A stretch of 64,000 nt of DNA, taken from positions 3,359,001-3,423,000 of the forward strand of contig NZ_CP044310.1 of the NCBI RefSeq assembly GCF_009664365.1, in the 5' to 3' direction. The notes under the pieces are model-generated. The model did no database searches. It saw nothing but the letters and a program-made list of their open reading frames with translations, and was not told the DNA's origin. The position numbers and the translations under genes are program-made. The stretch comes from Paenibacillus xylanilyticus. Its GTDB lineage: Bacteria > Bacillota > Bacilli > Paenibacillales > Paenibacillaceae. Shown here piece by piece: positions 36,312 through 45,535 of the stretch. Each line of letters starts with the position of its first letter. Positions within the stretch are counted from its first letter, which is position 1.

Positions 36312-37205
36312 TTATCCTTTTCGACGGGCTACCCGTTCAATTCCAGCAACGACCGTTTCAAATAGCTGCGCCGGCAGATCATGTCCCATCCCTTCAAGTA
36401 ACATAAACTCTGCACCCGAGATGGCTTGAGCCGTGTCTTTACCACATGCAGGGACAAACATCGGGTCATCCATACCATGGATAATTAATGATGGAACCGT
36501 TACTTTTGCCAAATACGGACGTCGGTCGCCTGAAACGGCAATTGCTGCGATTTGTCGCCCAACACTTCCCGGGTCATAGGCTCGCTGCACTTCCTCTCGA
36601 ATGAGCGAACGATACTCGTCCGCTTCGAACGGATAGCCGGTGCCGCTAATGCGTTTGGCAAAAGCCAGACTATGAGCCAAATACCCTTCCTCATCCTCCA
36701 TCGGATTCGGTGCAGGCTGAGTCATTAACGCCATGACTTCCGGGGATGTTGGTGGAAGGTCGGGATTTCCTGTTGTCGACATGATGGAAGTAAGGGAGAG
36801 CACCCGTTCCGGGTACCTACTGGCTGCAAGCTGGGCAATCATGCCGCCCATCGAGCGTCCAACGAAATGTGCCTTTCTTATCCCAAGGGCGTCAAGCAGA
36901 CCGATTGCATCGTCAGACATATCATTAAGTGTATATGGAATATCTGGGCGTTGTCCGGACATAAGTGTGTTTGCAAGTGCTTCAAAATTTAACGTAGGGT
37001 GATGACTAAAGTGGGTGGATAGACCCGTATCACGATTGTCAAATCGAATAACTCTAAATCCTCGAGCCACCAACATCTCACAAAATGGAACGGTCCAACG
37101 AATCATTTGGGTTCCAAGGCCGGCAATCAGAAGAATGGTTTCGTCCGTTCTGTTGCCATAGCTGTCATAGGCGAGATCAATACCGTTTACTTTCAAGATA
37201 TTCAT
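36312..37205 (-). CDS. Alpha/beta-fold hydrolase
   Basis: About 297 residues. The oxyanion region is ILLIAGLGTQMIRW, the strand before it RVIRFDNRDTGLS, the nucleophile elbow HFVGRSMGGMIAQ (Ser), the acid HGMDDPMF and the His GMGHDLP. This is the common esterase/haloperoxidase-like subfamily. The start MNILKV is placed nine bases after AAGGAG; the open frame continues upstream into the DUF2239 gene without meaning. It follows DUF2239 by ~90 bases and may be co-regulated. Confidence 0.9.
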   Translation of the reverse strand: MNILKVNGIDLAYDSYGNRTDETILLIAGLGTQMIRWTVPFCEMLVARGFRVIRFDNRDTGLSTHFSHHPTLNFEALANTLMSGQRPDIPYTLNDMSDDAIGLLDALGIRKAHFVGRSMGGMIAQLAASRYPERVLSLTSIMSTTGNPDLPPTSPEVMALMTQPAPNPMEDEEGYLAHSLAFAKRISGTGYPFEADEYRSLIREEVQRAYDPGSVGRQIAAIAVSGDRRPYLAKVTVPSLIIHGMDDPMFVPACGKDTAQAISGAEFMLLEGMGHDLPAQLFETVVAGIERVARRKG

Positions 37206-37297
37206 TGTAGTTTTCTCCTTCAAATGAAATGAATTTAAGCATGCAATCCTTTTCATGTATACTCTGATATTGCCAAAAAATCGATTTGACGTTGTTC

Positions 37298-37909
37298 TTA
37301 GATCTCTTCCTTTATGAATGCATTCTCGGCTAATGTTTTGATATGGTCTCTGATATCGGGTGCCCAATCGTCAATTAATTGGTAAAAACGATCCTGATTT
37401 CCGGCATATAGTGCTCTCAAGGCCTCTTCGTGCTGTGGAAAATCGCCCGCCATAGCTGTCATAAAATGATAACTTGCTTCTTGGGCCAGGCGAATTTTAC
37501 TCTCACTTGTCCCCGAACGACGAGCTTCATCGATCAGTTTTCGCAAAGTTACAGAGGCTCCACCAGGTTGGGATTTAAGCCAATCCCAATGTCGAGGAAG
37601 TAATGTAACCTCTCCAGATACCACCCCCAGCTTGGGACGACCAACCCGTTTTGTTGCTTGCTTGCATTCTTCCTCAGCTGGTGCATGGTCAGCGGGGCTA
37701 CTCAAACGTTGAAGTACCTCGGCTGTATTTCCCCGAAAATCAACATCGATTGGTTTTCCCGTCAAATCGTTAAAAATAAGCAATTGGGTCAATTTCGTAT
37801 CATCCAGGCTTTCCTTTACAAAAGCAACAACGTGCTGCAATGTCCCTTTCGCAATGCGCACTCCCCCCACAAAGGCAGTACAGGTTATTTGAGTTAGTTC
37901 AGTCTGCAT
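37298..37909 (-). CDS. DUF2239-family protein, possible ribbon-helix-helix DNA binder
   Basis: 203 residues. The N-terminal part is TCTAFVGGVRIAKGTLQHVV...LLIFNDLTGKPIDVD. After a basic linker (KRVGRPKLG) comes GEVTLLPRHWDWLKSQPGGA then SVTLRKLIDEARRS, a strand, helix, Gly turn and second helix in the order of a ribbon-helix-helix (Arc/MetJ) fold. A helical C-terminal domain follows. AAGGAGG precedes the chosen ATG. Two ACCCGGGT palindromes overlap its promoter, so autoregulation by this protein is plausible. The function is not established. Confidence 0.8.
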   Translation of the reverse strand: MQTELTQITCTAFVGGVRIAKGTLQHVVAFVKESLDDTKLTQLLIFNDLTGKPIDVDFRGNTAEVLQRLSSPADHAPAEEECKQATKRVGRPKLGVVSGEVTLLPRHWDWLKSQPGGASVTLRKLIDEARRSGTSESKIRLAQEASYHFMTAMAGDFPQHEEALRALYAGNQDRFYQLIDDWAPDIRDHIKTLAENAFIKEEI

Positions 37910-37938
37910 GTTATACCTCCTTACAGCTTCTTGCAACA

Positions 37939-37967
37939 ATTATACCCGGGTAAAATAAAAAGATCAA
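37939..37967 (-). promoter_or_regulatory. Promoter of the DUF2239 gene
   Basis: On the minus strand TTGATC, a 17-base spacer and a perfect TATAAT, about 30 bases before the start codon. The spacer carries one ACCCGGGT palindrome directly next to the -10 box. Confidence 0.7.
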
Positions 37968-37979
37968 TATTACCCGGGT
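37944..37979. promoter_or_regulatory. Twin ACCCGGGT operators
   Basis: Two copies of the perfect 8-bp palindrome ACCCGGGT (37944-37951 and 37972-37979), each flanked by TA/TTA, are centred 28 bases apart. One abuts the -10 box and the other lies just upstream of the -35 box, the layout of a repressor that traps or blocks polymerase. Confidence 0.65.
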
Positions 37980-38032
37980 GAAATTATTTAATCTTTAATT
38001 CTCAAGCCTTCATACGCCAACTGATGAATAAC

Positions 38033-38056
38033 GAAAAGGAAGCTCGATGAGCTCCC
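38033..38056 (-). terminator. Terminator of the GH87 gene
   Basis: On the minus strand GGGAGCTC, a three-base loop, GAGCTTCC (one G-T pair) and TTTT, just past the GH87 stop. Confidence 0.7.
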
Positions 38057-38075
38057 TCCTCTGCACGAATGACAT

Positions 38076-41000
38076 CTATTGGATAATCAAATTGAATCCA
38101 TTTTGAATCTGATGTACATTGGGGTTCGCAATGTTGCTCGTAGTCAGATGGTTAAACGTTGCTGAACCATTGCCGGTATACGTGTATATCGCTGCTCCTT
38201 TATGCGGCGTTGTGAAGCGTGATGTCTCAATTCCATCTAGACCGGTACCATTGATATTGATGTTGTTGAACACAATGTTCTCAAAACCACCGCCGTAGCC
38301 GAATTGAATGGCACTCCGCTGTGTATTGAGAATATCTATGTTCGTAAAGGTTACATTCTTAATGGCATCATTGGAAGCTTCCAGATCGATCGCTCCGCGT
38401 TCCCCGTTATACAGATCCTTGCTGGTACCACTATTAATAATCGTTGTATCCGAGAACTGAATGCCCGTGTTGTTTTGGAAATGGTACCCCGGGAAGACGG
38501 TATTCATTCGGATTGCTGAACCGCCAACTGTATCAACTATCAGATTGTTGGTGGCCTTATGTCCGCTACCTCCAAAAAAGGCGATTCCTGCTGCACGCCA
38601 GTTGTTCTCGATAGTGTTAAACGAGAAGGTGTTGTTCACTCCTGCAGGAGCACCATTCACGTTGCTGGTCCATACGGCCAGACCATCATCACCATTGTTG
38701 CGAACACTGCTATTGCGAACTGCCGAGTTGCTCGTGCCTTGGGCAAAATTGACACCATCAGCAAGGTTATTCCGAATACGACTGTTCTCAATGACCAAGC
38801 CATCGGCGATGATTGCTGGTGTGTGTGCATAATCCCCTACCCAGAACCCGCATTCAAAATGCTCAACCCAAACATTGCTGACCTTTGAGTTTTTACCAAA
38901 ATTGTCCATAAAGCCCTTGTAGACTGCATTCTCGCTATAACGCGAGCGCAGCATGGAGTTCATATAGACATTGCTGAAGTCGAGTTTGCCTTGTACTCGG
39001 AAAGAAATACCACCCGATGCTGCATTCGGATTGGTGAATTGGATATTTGTATGCCAAATGCCTGCACCAACAACCGTGAGGTTATTAATCATGTTTGTTG
39101 GCGTTCCAATCTTCCACATGTTGCCCAGATGGAATGTACCTTCCGGGATATATAACGTTTTGCCTGTAGAAACGGCGGATTGAACGGCAGCTTCAAATGC
39201 GGCAAGATCATCCTTACCATCGTTAGCCACCGCACCAAAATCGGTTACCGAAACAGCGTTGGCCGGACGCGAGATTGCAGCAGGTACAGTTTCGATTTCA
39301 AGAAAATCAACGCCATATTCAAGGCTATCCCCATTGGTCTTTTGAATACGAATTGTATCTCCAGCTTTCAGAGGTATATCTAGTTTCCAGTGGACTTCGT
39401 CAAAACGGAACAATGGACGTCCTGCACTTGGCGTATCTCCCGGATGATCACTAGAGAAATACTGCCAGTTGTAATAAGAGGTCAGAGGAACAGTTTTGAC
39501 TTTGCTGCCATTTACATACACATCCAGTGATCCATCCAGTCCCATACCATCTGCCGAATCCGGCATCGTAAATCGCATGGTAACTCCGGCGCCACCTTCG
39601 CCTTGTCTGACCGTCCATTGAGCGTAGGAACCATTGGTTGGCAGGGCAATATACTTCTGACCCGAAGCTTCCGACGCCGTTAATGCCTGGTCAAAAGTCG
39701 GTGCTGACTTCAGCGTTGCACTACCTCCACGAGTCGCATCATCCGTATCGTACCTTGTGTACGGCATGCTCGCTCCGCGGGCAGAATATACAGTCAGCGG
39801 GGTTGTCGATACATTGTTCGATTGTTTCACCTGGGCTTCATTACTATCAGCGGCAACGGTCGTTGTCACATTATAGCTACCGTTTGCAGCTGTCCAGCTG
39901 CCGACATTGACATTGACGGACGCACCCGGAGCCAACACACCACTATACGAGCCAAAGTACGTCTGAATCGTTGCTCCGGCAGCATTTTTGAGTACAACTG
40001 TGACACCGTGCGCACCGCCTGCTGAAGCCTGATTACCCTGATTTTTCAGATTAACCGTAAAAGCTACCGTGCTGTTTGCGGTAGGATTGCTCGGACTCCA
40101 AGAGACCGTTCCTACCAGATCCGAGCTTGTAATTGGTGCAATGATCAGAGCAGATGAATGCGTATAGTGGTTGTTACTTTCATTCTCTTCGATGATCTGA
40201 TTTTTCTCATCCACCTTCGCGCTTAGCGTATATGATGCGGCGGTCCGGTTGCCGGCGTTAAGCGATACTGTTGTTGAAGCCCCGGCCTGCAGAGCATTTA
40301 CAGATGCAGAACCAGCCAACTCATTATTCAGATAAAAATTGACGATAGATGCCGGAGATGCAACGGAGCCCATGTTTTTAACTGTGGCATTCAGCGTGAT
40401 TGGACTGTTCTCCACAGGTGAAGAAGGCGTCCAAGACATGCCTGTAATCGTCAAGTCGGGATTCGGTGCAGCGGTGCCAAATACCTGAAATTCAGCAATT
40501 TGACCAGCTGGTGCGCCCGAATTCGCTGTAATGTTTAATTGCAGACGTTTCACCGTTGCTGTAACGGGAATCTTCACGTTGTTACCTGAAGCTGGATTAA
40601 ACGTGTACAATTGGGCAGACACCAAATTGCTGAAAGTGGTGGTGTCCTGGTTATGTCCAAGTACTTGAATCGTCTGCGTTCGTGTACTCCAAATCGGATC
40701 CGGGTTTAGTTTCAGTACAATCGCAGTAATCTGATGATTGGAACCGAGGTCCAGCGTCAGCGTGCTCGGATTGCTGCCTCCCTCCCAGTACGTATTGATA
40801 TTATTATCGTTTGCATTCGCAGCGACATAAGACTGACTGCTGGAAGATGCCGTGATTGCTTTACCGATTGCAATATTCGTTCCTTCCACAGGCGCTTCGG
40901 GTTCAGACGGTTCAGGACTCGGTACCTGCGAAGATGGACTGTAAATTTCAAATTCAGACAATTGAGCAGCGGGCCATTCGGTATTTCCGGTCACCATGAG

Positions 41001-41447
41001 ACGAACATATCGTGCTTCTGTTGCTTCAAAATTAATCGTAGTCGTATTCTCTGCCACGGATGGATCAAATATATAGTCCTTGGAAGCAACGATATCTGTG
41101 AACGTTGAACCGTTACTGCTTCCTTGAATGGTGATCGTCTGTGAGCGAGTTTCCCAGGCTGAAGGCAGCTTCAAGTTGATTTGTTCAATCGTCCTATTTG
41201 CTCCAAGGTCCACTTGTATCCATTGCGGAAATGCGTTGTTTGCACTCTCCCAGTAAGTCGTTTGATTACTGTCAATCACATTGGTCGGGCTATAGGTTGG
41301 GTTGTAGCTGCTTGCGGTAACCTGTTTACCCAGTGACAGATTCTCCCCACCAGCAGCCGAAACTTTCGCAGAAAATCCTACATTCAGGAATACGCTCGAG
41401 ACCAGCATCGTTAATACGAGTGACCATACAATGGTTTTGCTGCGCAT
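38076..41447 (-). CDS. Secreted modular GH87-type alpha-1,3-glucanase (mycodextranase/mutanase)
   Basis: 1123 residues. Signal peptide (MRSKTIVWSLVLTMLVSSVF...), two discoidin/F5-8C modules (~35-170, ~185-320; SLGKQVTASSYNPTYSPTNV, IAIGKAITASSSSQS), a Pro-rich linker, two CARDB domains (~325-550), a CBM6/35-like module (~555-710) and a right-handed beta-helix (~715-1123) opening VTDFGAVANDGKDDLAAF. In the helix, the Asp of LADGVNF and the pair in GDDGLAVW are 23/24 residues apart, as I recall for GH87 catalytic aspartates. GH87 enzymes cut alpha-1,3-glucan or nigeran. The start follows AGGAGG by six bases. Other beta-helix enzymes are the alternative. Confidence 0.82.
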   Translation of the reverse strand: MRSKTIVWSLVLTMLVSSVFLNVGFSAKVSAAGGENLSLGKQVTASSYNPTYSPTNVIDSNQTTYWESANNAFPQWIQVDLGANRTIEQINLKLPSAWETRSQTITIQGSSNGSTFTDIVASKDYIFDPSVAENTTTINFEATEARYVRLMVTGNTEWPAAQLSEFEIYSPSSQVPSPEPSEPEAPVEGTNIAIGKAITASSSSQSYVAANANDNNINTYWEGGSNPSTLTLDLGSNHQITAIVLKLNPDPIWSTRTQTIQVLGHNQDTTTFSNLVSAQLYTFNPASGNNVKIPVTATVKRLQLNITANSGAPAGQIAEFQVFGTAAPNPDLTITGMSWTPSSPVENSPITLNATVKNMGSVASPASIVNFYLNNELAGSASVNALQAGASTTVSLNAGNRTAASYTLSAKVDEKNQIIEENESNNHYTHSSALIIAPITSSDLVGTVSWSPSNPTANSTVAFTVNLKNQGNQASAGGAHGVTVVLKNAAGATIQTYFGSYSGVLAPGASVNVNVGSWTAANGSYNVTTTVAADSNEAQVKQSNNVSTTPLTVYSARGASMPYTRYDTDDATRGGSATLKSAPTFDQALTASEASGQKYIALPTNGSYAQWTVRQGEGGAGVTMRFTMPDSADGMGLDGSLDVYVNGSKVKTVPLTSYYNWQYFSSDHPGDTPSAGRPLFRFDEVHWKLDIPLKAGDTIRIQKTNGDSLEYGVDFLEIETVPAAISRPANAVSVTDFGAVANDGKDDLAAFEAAVQSAVSTGKTLYIPEGTFHLGNMWKIGTPTNMINNLTVVGAGIWHTNIQFTNPNAASGGISFRVQGKLDFSNVYMNSMLRSRYSENAVYKGFMDNFGKNSKVSNVWVEHFECGFWVGDYAHTPAIIADGLVIENSRIRNNLADGVNFAQGTSNSAVRNSSVRNNGDDGLAVWTSNVNGAPAGVNNTFSFNTIENNWRAAGIAFFGGSGHKATNNLIVDTVGGSAIRMNTVFPGYHFQNNTGIQFSDTTIINSGTSKDLYNGERGAIDLEASNDAIKNVTFTNIDILNTQRSAIQFGYGGGFENIVFNNININGTGLDGIETSRFTTPHKGAAIYTYTGNGSATFNHLTTSNIANPNVHQIQNGFNLIIQ

Positions 41448-41736
41448 TTCATTCCTCCTCAGGATGCTATATAAACCGCTACTTAAAATATTCTCTGGGC
41501 CACTCCGAGCGCAGTACCATCTTCGATCCCTGATATCCCCGGAATTTTTGAATTTCCTTCTCAAAAGGAATATGCGGTGAAGCTTATGCTTCCGTTGCAG
41601 CTTTCTTTCAGAATGCTTTTAAGCGAGCAATCCACTTCCTAAGATCAATTGGTTCTGCCTCTCCATTAACGCATGGATGTTTGCTGCGGTTTATATAGCA
41701 AATTTTTTTTGAAATAAAGTGAATCTTAATTCCAGC

Positions 41737-43350
41737 TTATTTAACGTTCATATAACGCTCATAAGCATCATTACGGATGGTCACCAACCGTTCAAGACCC
41801 ATGTCATTCAGCTTTTTGACATAAGCATCCCACCCCTCTTCAATACCTCCTTTCGTTACCCATTGGGCACGCATCGTTGCCACATAACCATCAATATCCG
41901 TTGTCAGCGTTGGCAGCTCCTGAAACTCTTCTGCATTGTACATGACCTTTGGATAAGGCGTTGTTACATCTGCGCTGCCCAACTGATCGATTTGCAGTTT
42001 GAGTCCGTCTCCCGCCTCTGGATTGAGCTTGATGTTTTCTTCAAAGGAAGGGCTTACATATTTAGGCCCAAAATCACGCAGCGATTGATCCCAGTACCAT
42101 GCATCGGCACTTGTGCCTGCAGGAGGATCCATCAGTGTGTACGTGCCATCATCATTTTTCTCAATAACAGTTCCGATTGCACCCCAGAAATTCTGAATGC
42201 TAGCTTCATTCGTATAGAATTGATCGGCCCAGCGTGCTGCTACTTCCGGAACCGTACATGAACTTGTAATAAGCAATTCATTACGAGCCAGATTCATACC
42301 GCCAGGGTCGCCTGGCTGATAACGTTTGCCATCAGGTCCGGCAATAGGCGCAATCGCTTCATACTGGTCGCTCCACTTGCCAAACACCGCATCAGGGGTC
42401 CATTGGTTACTGAAGCCGACAATGGGAATGTCTGCATTTTGCCATTTGGCTGAGGTCATGGTGTTGTCTTGGGTGAACAATTCCTGATCAATCAAACCTT
42501 CTGAATACAATTTATGCGTGTAAATAAGAGCTTCTTTATAAGCGTCCGTTGTTGGAAAATAGACCGGTTTGCCATCCTGAACGATCATGCTGCTTGCATT
42601 AATATCCGTGATCCCGAACGGATTCAGAAAGTCCATATTCAGACCCGTTTCCGTGTATGGAATCTCATCCGGTTTCCCGTTTCCGTTTGGATCTTTCTCC
42701 TTAAACGCTTTCAATACCTGATACAGTTCTTCTGTGGTTGTAGGTGCCTTCAACCCCAGTTTATCAAGCCATGCCTTGTTGATTACAGGTTGATTCCTGC
42801 TCTTCGGACGGGAAGGTAATCGGGTAGGCATGGAATAAATTTTGCCGTCAGGAAACGTGCTTATTTTCTTCATGTCAGGCGTCTCTTCCATCGCTGCCTT
42901 CAAGTTAGGCATATACGAATCGATGTATTCATCCAGCGGACGGAAATAGCTCAGGTTATTGACAATGTCCGAATCGCTGAACACCTGATCCCCCAGAATA
43001 ATATCCGGAAGCGTACCACTCGCCAGCATAATCGATTTCTGCTCACCCCAATCATTGGAGGACATGACCTGCCACTCAATTTTTACGTTGGTCTCCTTCT
43101 CCAAATCCTTGAGCCATTGGTTCTGGGTGAAGGTGTCACCCATGTTCCCCCAGCGAACCGTTAGTACTTTGAGTGTTACCGGATTATTGACAATCGGCAG
43201 TCCTTCTTTATTAAAATCGCTTGATATTGGAGTCTCTGCAACCTCGCTGCTATTACCACTGCTGCATCCAACAACGCTTACCAGCATCACGGTAACAAGA
43301 AGCAAACTATTCATTTTGGTAAAAAACTTCTTGCCTATCTTCTTCCCCAT
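41737..43350 (-). CDS. LplA-like extracellular solute-binding lipoprotein
   Basis: 537 residues. A basic start (MGKKIGKKFFTKMNSLLLVTVML) leads to the lipobox VVGC. The body is typical of the LplA group (WLKDLEKETNVKIEWQVMSS; LASGTLPDIILGDQVFSDS; FPDGKIYSMPTRLP; ending QWVTKGGIEEGWDAYVKKLN). AAGGAGGG lies six bases before the chosen ATG. Together with the two permeases upstream it forms an importer, probably for products of the adjacent GH87 enzyme. The 290-base gap before GH87 holds no gene and may carry a separate promoter. Confidence 0.92.
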   Translation of the reverse strand: MGKKIGKKFFTKMNSLLLVTVMLVSVVGCSSGNSSEVAETPISSDFNKEGLPIVNNPVTLKVLTVRWGNMGDTFTQNQWLKDLEKETNVKIEWQVMSSNDWGEQKSIMLASGTLPDIILGDQVFSDSDIVNNLSYFRPLDEYIDSYMPNLKAAMEETPDMKKISTFPDGKIYSMPTRLPSRPKSRNQPVINKAWLDKLGLKAPTTTEELYQVLKAFKEKDPNGNGKPDEIPYTETGLNMDFLNPFGITDINASSMIVQDGKPVYFPTTDAYKEALIYTHKLYSEGLIDQELFTQDNTMTSAKWQNADIPIVGFSNQWTPDAVFGKWSDQYEAIAPIAGPDGKRYQPGDPGGMNLARNELLITSSCTVPEVAARWADQFYTNEASIQNFWGAIGTVIEKNDDGTYTLMDPPAGTSADAWYWDQSLRDFGPKYVSPSFEENIKLNPEAGDGLKLQIDQLGSADVTTPYPKVMYNAEEFQELPTLTTDIDGYVATMRAQWVTKGGIEEGWDAYVKKLNDMGLERLVTIRNDAYERYMNVK

Positions 43351-43388
43351 GTAGGACCCTCCTTGATTCGTAATGATTGACATCTGTC

Positions 43389-44309
43389 TTATTCCTTCAC
43401 TGCGCCGATCATCACCCCCTGATTGAAATACTTTTGGATGAACGGATAGACACACATGATCGGAATCGTGGCAATAATAATCACGGAATACCTCATTAGA
43501 TTTGCAAGACGCAAGGCGACTTGTGCAGCCTCCCCGGTTCCCATGCCAGACTGCATCTGATTCGTAATGAGAATGTTACGCAGGATCAATTGAAGCGGAT
43601 ACAGGTTAGGATCTTTCAGATAGATGAGAGCATTAAAATATGAATTCCAATACCCTACGGCAATCCATAACCCCAAAACTGCGATGATTGCTTTGGACAA
43701 GGGCAGTACAACCAGCACAAAATACCGCAGATTACCACAACCATCGATCTGGGCTGCCTCCCATAGATCCCCTGGAATACTGGTCTGAAAGAATGTCCGG
43801 GCGACGATCATATCGAACACCACCACAGAAAACGGAAGTACCATGACGAGAAACGTATTGTAAAGGTGAAAATCGCGAATGGTCAGGAAGGTTGGAATTA
43901 AACCGCCACTAAAAAACATCGTAAAAATAAAGAACAGAGAGAAAAATTTTCGTCCAACCAGATCTTTTCTTGATAAGGCATAAGCCGCCGAAATATTAAC
44001 AACAAGTCCGATAAGCGTTCCTACCACCGTGTATAGAATGGTATTGCGATATCCGATCCATATATTTTCGTGCCTCAGCAGTTCCTTGTACCCTTCAAGC
44101 GTAAAGCCTTTGGGAAAGACCCATACCTGTCCGTTAGCCACAGAAGAGGGATCACTGAAGGAGGCAATGACTATAAAATAGATCGGATACATGATTGCAA
44201 TCAGAAAAAGAATAGCAAAAGCATACATTATACCTTCTGCCACTGTCATGCGTGATCGTCGCTTCACTCGGGGAGTTCTGGTGGTTGCTGCCGTCTCCAT
44301 AACGCTCAT
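43389..44309 (-). CDS. Carbohydrate ABC permease, LplC type
   Basis: 306 residues. After a basic tail (TPRVKRRSRMTVAEGI), six helices, the EAA loop LWEAAQIDGCGNLRYFVLVV, and the C-terminal QKYFNQGVMIGAVKE. The start MSVMETA follows GGGGAG by nine bases; a longer in-frame start would overlap the partner permease by 20 bases. It is the second gene of the importer operon. Confidence 0.92.
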   Translation of the reverse strand: MSVMETAATTRTPRVKRRSRMTVAEGIMYAFAILFLIAIMYPIYFIVIASFSDPSSVANGQVWVFPKGFTLEGYKELLRHENIWIGYRNTILYTVVGTLIGLVVNISAAYALSRKDLVGRKFFSLFFIFTMFFSGGLIPTFLTIRDFHLYNTFLVMVLPFSVVVFDMIVARTFFQTSIPGDLWEAAQIDGCGNLRYFVLVVLPLSKAIIAVLGLWIAVGYWNSYFNALIYLKDPNLYPLQLILRNILITNQMQSGMGTGEAAQVALRLANLMRYSVIIIATIPIMCVYPFIQKYFNQGVMIGAVKE

Positions 44310-44325
44310 TTGGTTGTTCTCCCCT

Positions 44326-45249
44326 TCACCATAGACTGTTTTCACTGTATTTCTTGGACAACTGATTAACCAGAATCAGCAAAATGAAATTAATCACCGT
44401 ATTAAACAGGTTAATTGCCGAGGAGAAGCTGTATTGACTGCTCAGCAAACCGATTTTGTATACATACGTAGACAGAATCTCACTGGAAAGGATGTTCAAG
44501 TCGTTCTGCATAAGATAGACCTTCTCAAATCCAACACCAAGCAGTCCGCCCATCCTTAGAATGAGCAGCGTGATCGCCGTCGGCAGAAGCATCGGAATAT
44601 CAATATAACGTATCTTGTGCCACCTGCTTGCCCCATCGACCGTTGCCGCTTCATAGAGGCTTGGATCTACGGCAGACAACGCGGCAATATAGATGATGCT
44701 GTCCCAACCGACGTGCTGCCACACATCAGACCATACATACACGCTGCTGAACAGAGCCGATGAGCCCATTAAGTCCGGCGCCTGTGCTCCAAAGAGCTGA
44801 TACATATTGCCAACCAGTCCAGTGCTAGGCGAGAACAGAATTAGCATTAATCCGACCATGACTACCGTTGAAATAAAGTGGGGCATATAGGAGACGGTCT
44901 GGAAAAATCGCTTGAACCTGCCTGCCCTCATCTGGTTCACCATTAATGCAAGCATAATCGGCAGAGGAAATGTAGCCAAACTGTACAGGCTGATTATAAG
45001 TGTGTTACGTATCGTATTCGTAAATTGATAGGAATGAAAAAACTTCTCAAAATACTTGAATCCCGCCCATGGACTGCCACCGATTCCTGAGGCCGGACTA
45101 TAATCCTTGAATGCGATAATAACGCCGTACATTGGCTTATAAGCAAAAAGTAGTGTTAACACGAAAGCCGGTAAAAGTAAAACGTAAAGCCCCCAATTAC
45201 GCCTGATTCTTTCCATTGTCTTTCCAAAGAATAGTGGGTAAGTCCGCAC
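44326..45249 (-). CDS. Carbohydrate ABC permease, LplB type
   Basis: About 307 residues from a GTG start preceded by AAGGAGGG; ATGs at 45303, 45273 and 45216 are alternatives. RNWGLYVLLLPAFVLTLLFA opens the first helix, YEAATVDGASRWHKIRYIDI is the EAA loop, and it ends VNQLSKKYSENSLW. It is the first gene of the GH87-linked importer and is divergent from the sensor kinase gene. Confidence 0.9.
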   Translation of the reverse strand: MRTYPLFFGKTMERIRRNWGLYVLLLPAFVLTLLFAYKPMYGVIIAFKDYSPASGIGGSPWAGFKYFEKFFHSYQFTNTIRNTLIISLYSLATFPLPIMLALMVNQMRAGRFKRFFQTVSYMPHFISTVVMVGLMLILFSPSTGLVGNMYQLFGAQAPDLMGSSALFSSVYVWSDVWQHVGWDSIIYIAALSAVDPSLYEAATVDGASRWHKIRYIDIPMLLPTAITLLILRMGGLLGVGFEKVYLMQNDLNILSSEILSTYVYKIGLLSSQYSFSSAINLFNTVINFILLILVNQLSKKYSENSLW

Positions 45250-45345
45250 AGTTCTTTCTTCCCTCCTTCCCATATACTGATGCTGTTTTCCCGTTTGAAT
45301 CATTCATTTCAGGAATAACCTCAGTATAAACGGCTTCCCACTTTC

Positions 45346-45476
45346 TTTATCGGACCCCTTCGTACGGTATTCGGACTTCTGATGTTCCTTTCTGGGCTTG
45401 CCTGCGGGTAACCTCAAGCTTGCAAAAGAAAACATATCGCAATCCAGACCTTCCTGTGTGTATTCCGGACTTTTGA
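45346..45476. repeat. Two pairs of 21-bp-spaced direct repeats in the divergent promoter region
   Basis: Elements of the form TAT(T)C-GGAC-(C/T)...: TTTATCGGACCCCTT (GAC at 45353) and GTATTCGGACTTCTGA (GAC at 45374) are 21 bases apart; AATCCAGACCTTCCTG (GAC at 45447) and GTATTCCGGACTTTTGA (GAC at 45468) are again 21 bases apart. AraC-type DNA-binding domains often use direct repeats at this two-turn spacing, so the divergently encoded response regulator is the likely binder. Confidence 0.5.
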
Positions 45477-45535
45477 ACTCCAAAAATACAAATCTTTATG
45501 TTTTTTTCATGCAAAGGTTTTATACTATTTCTGAG

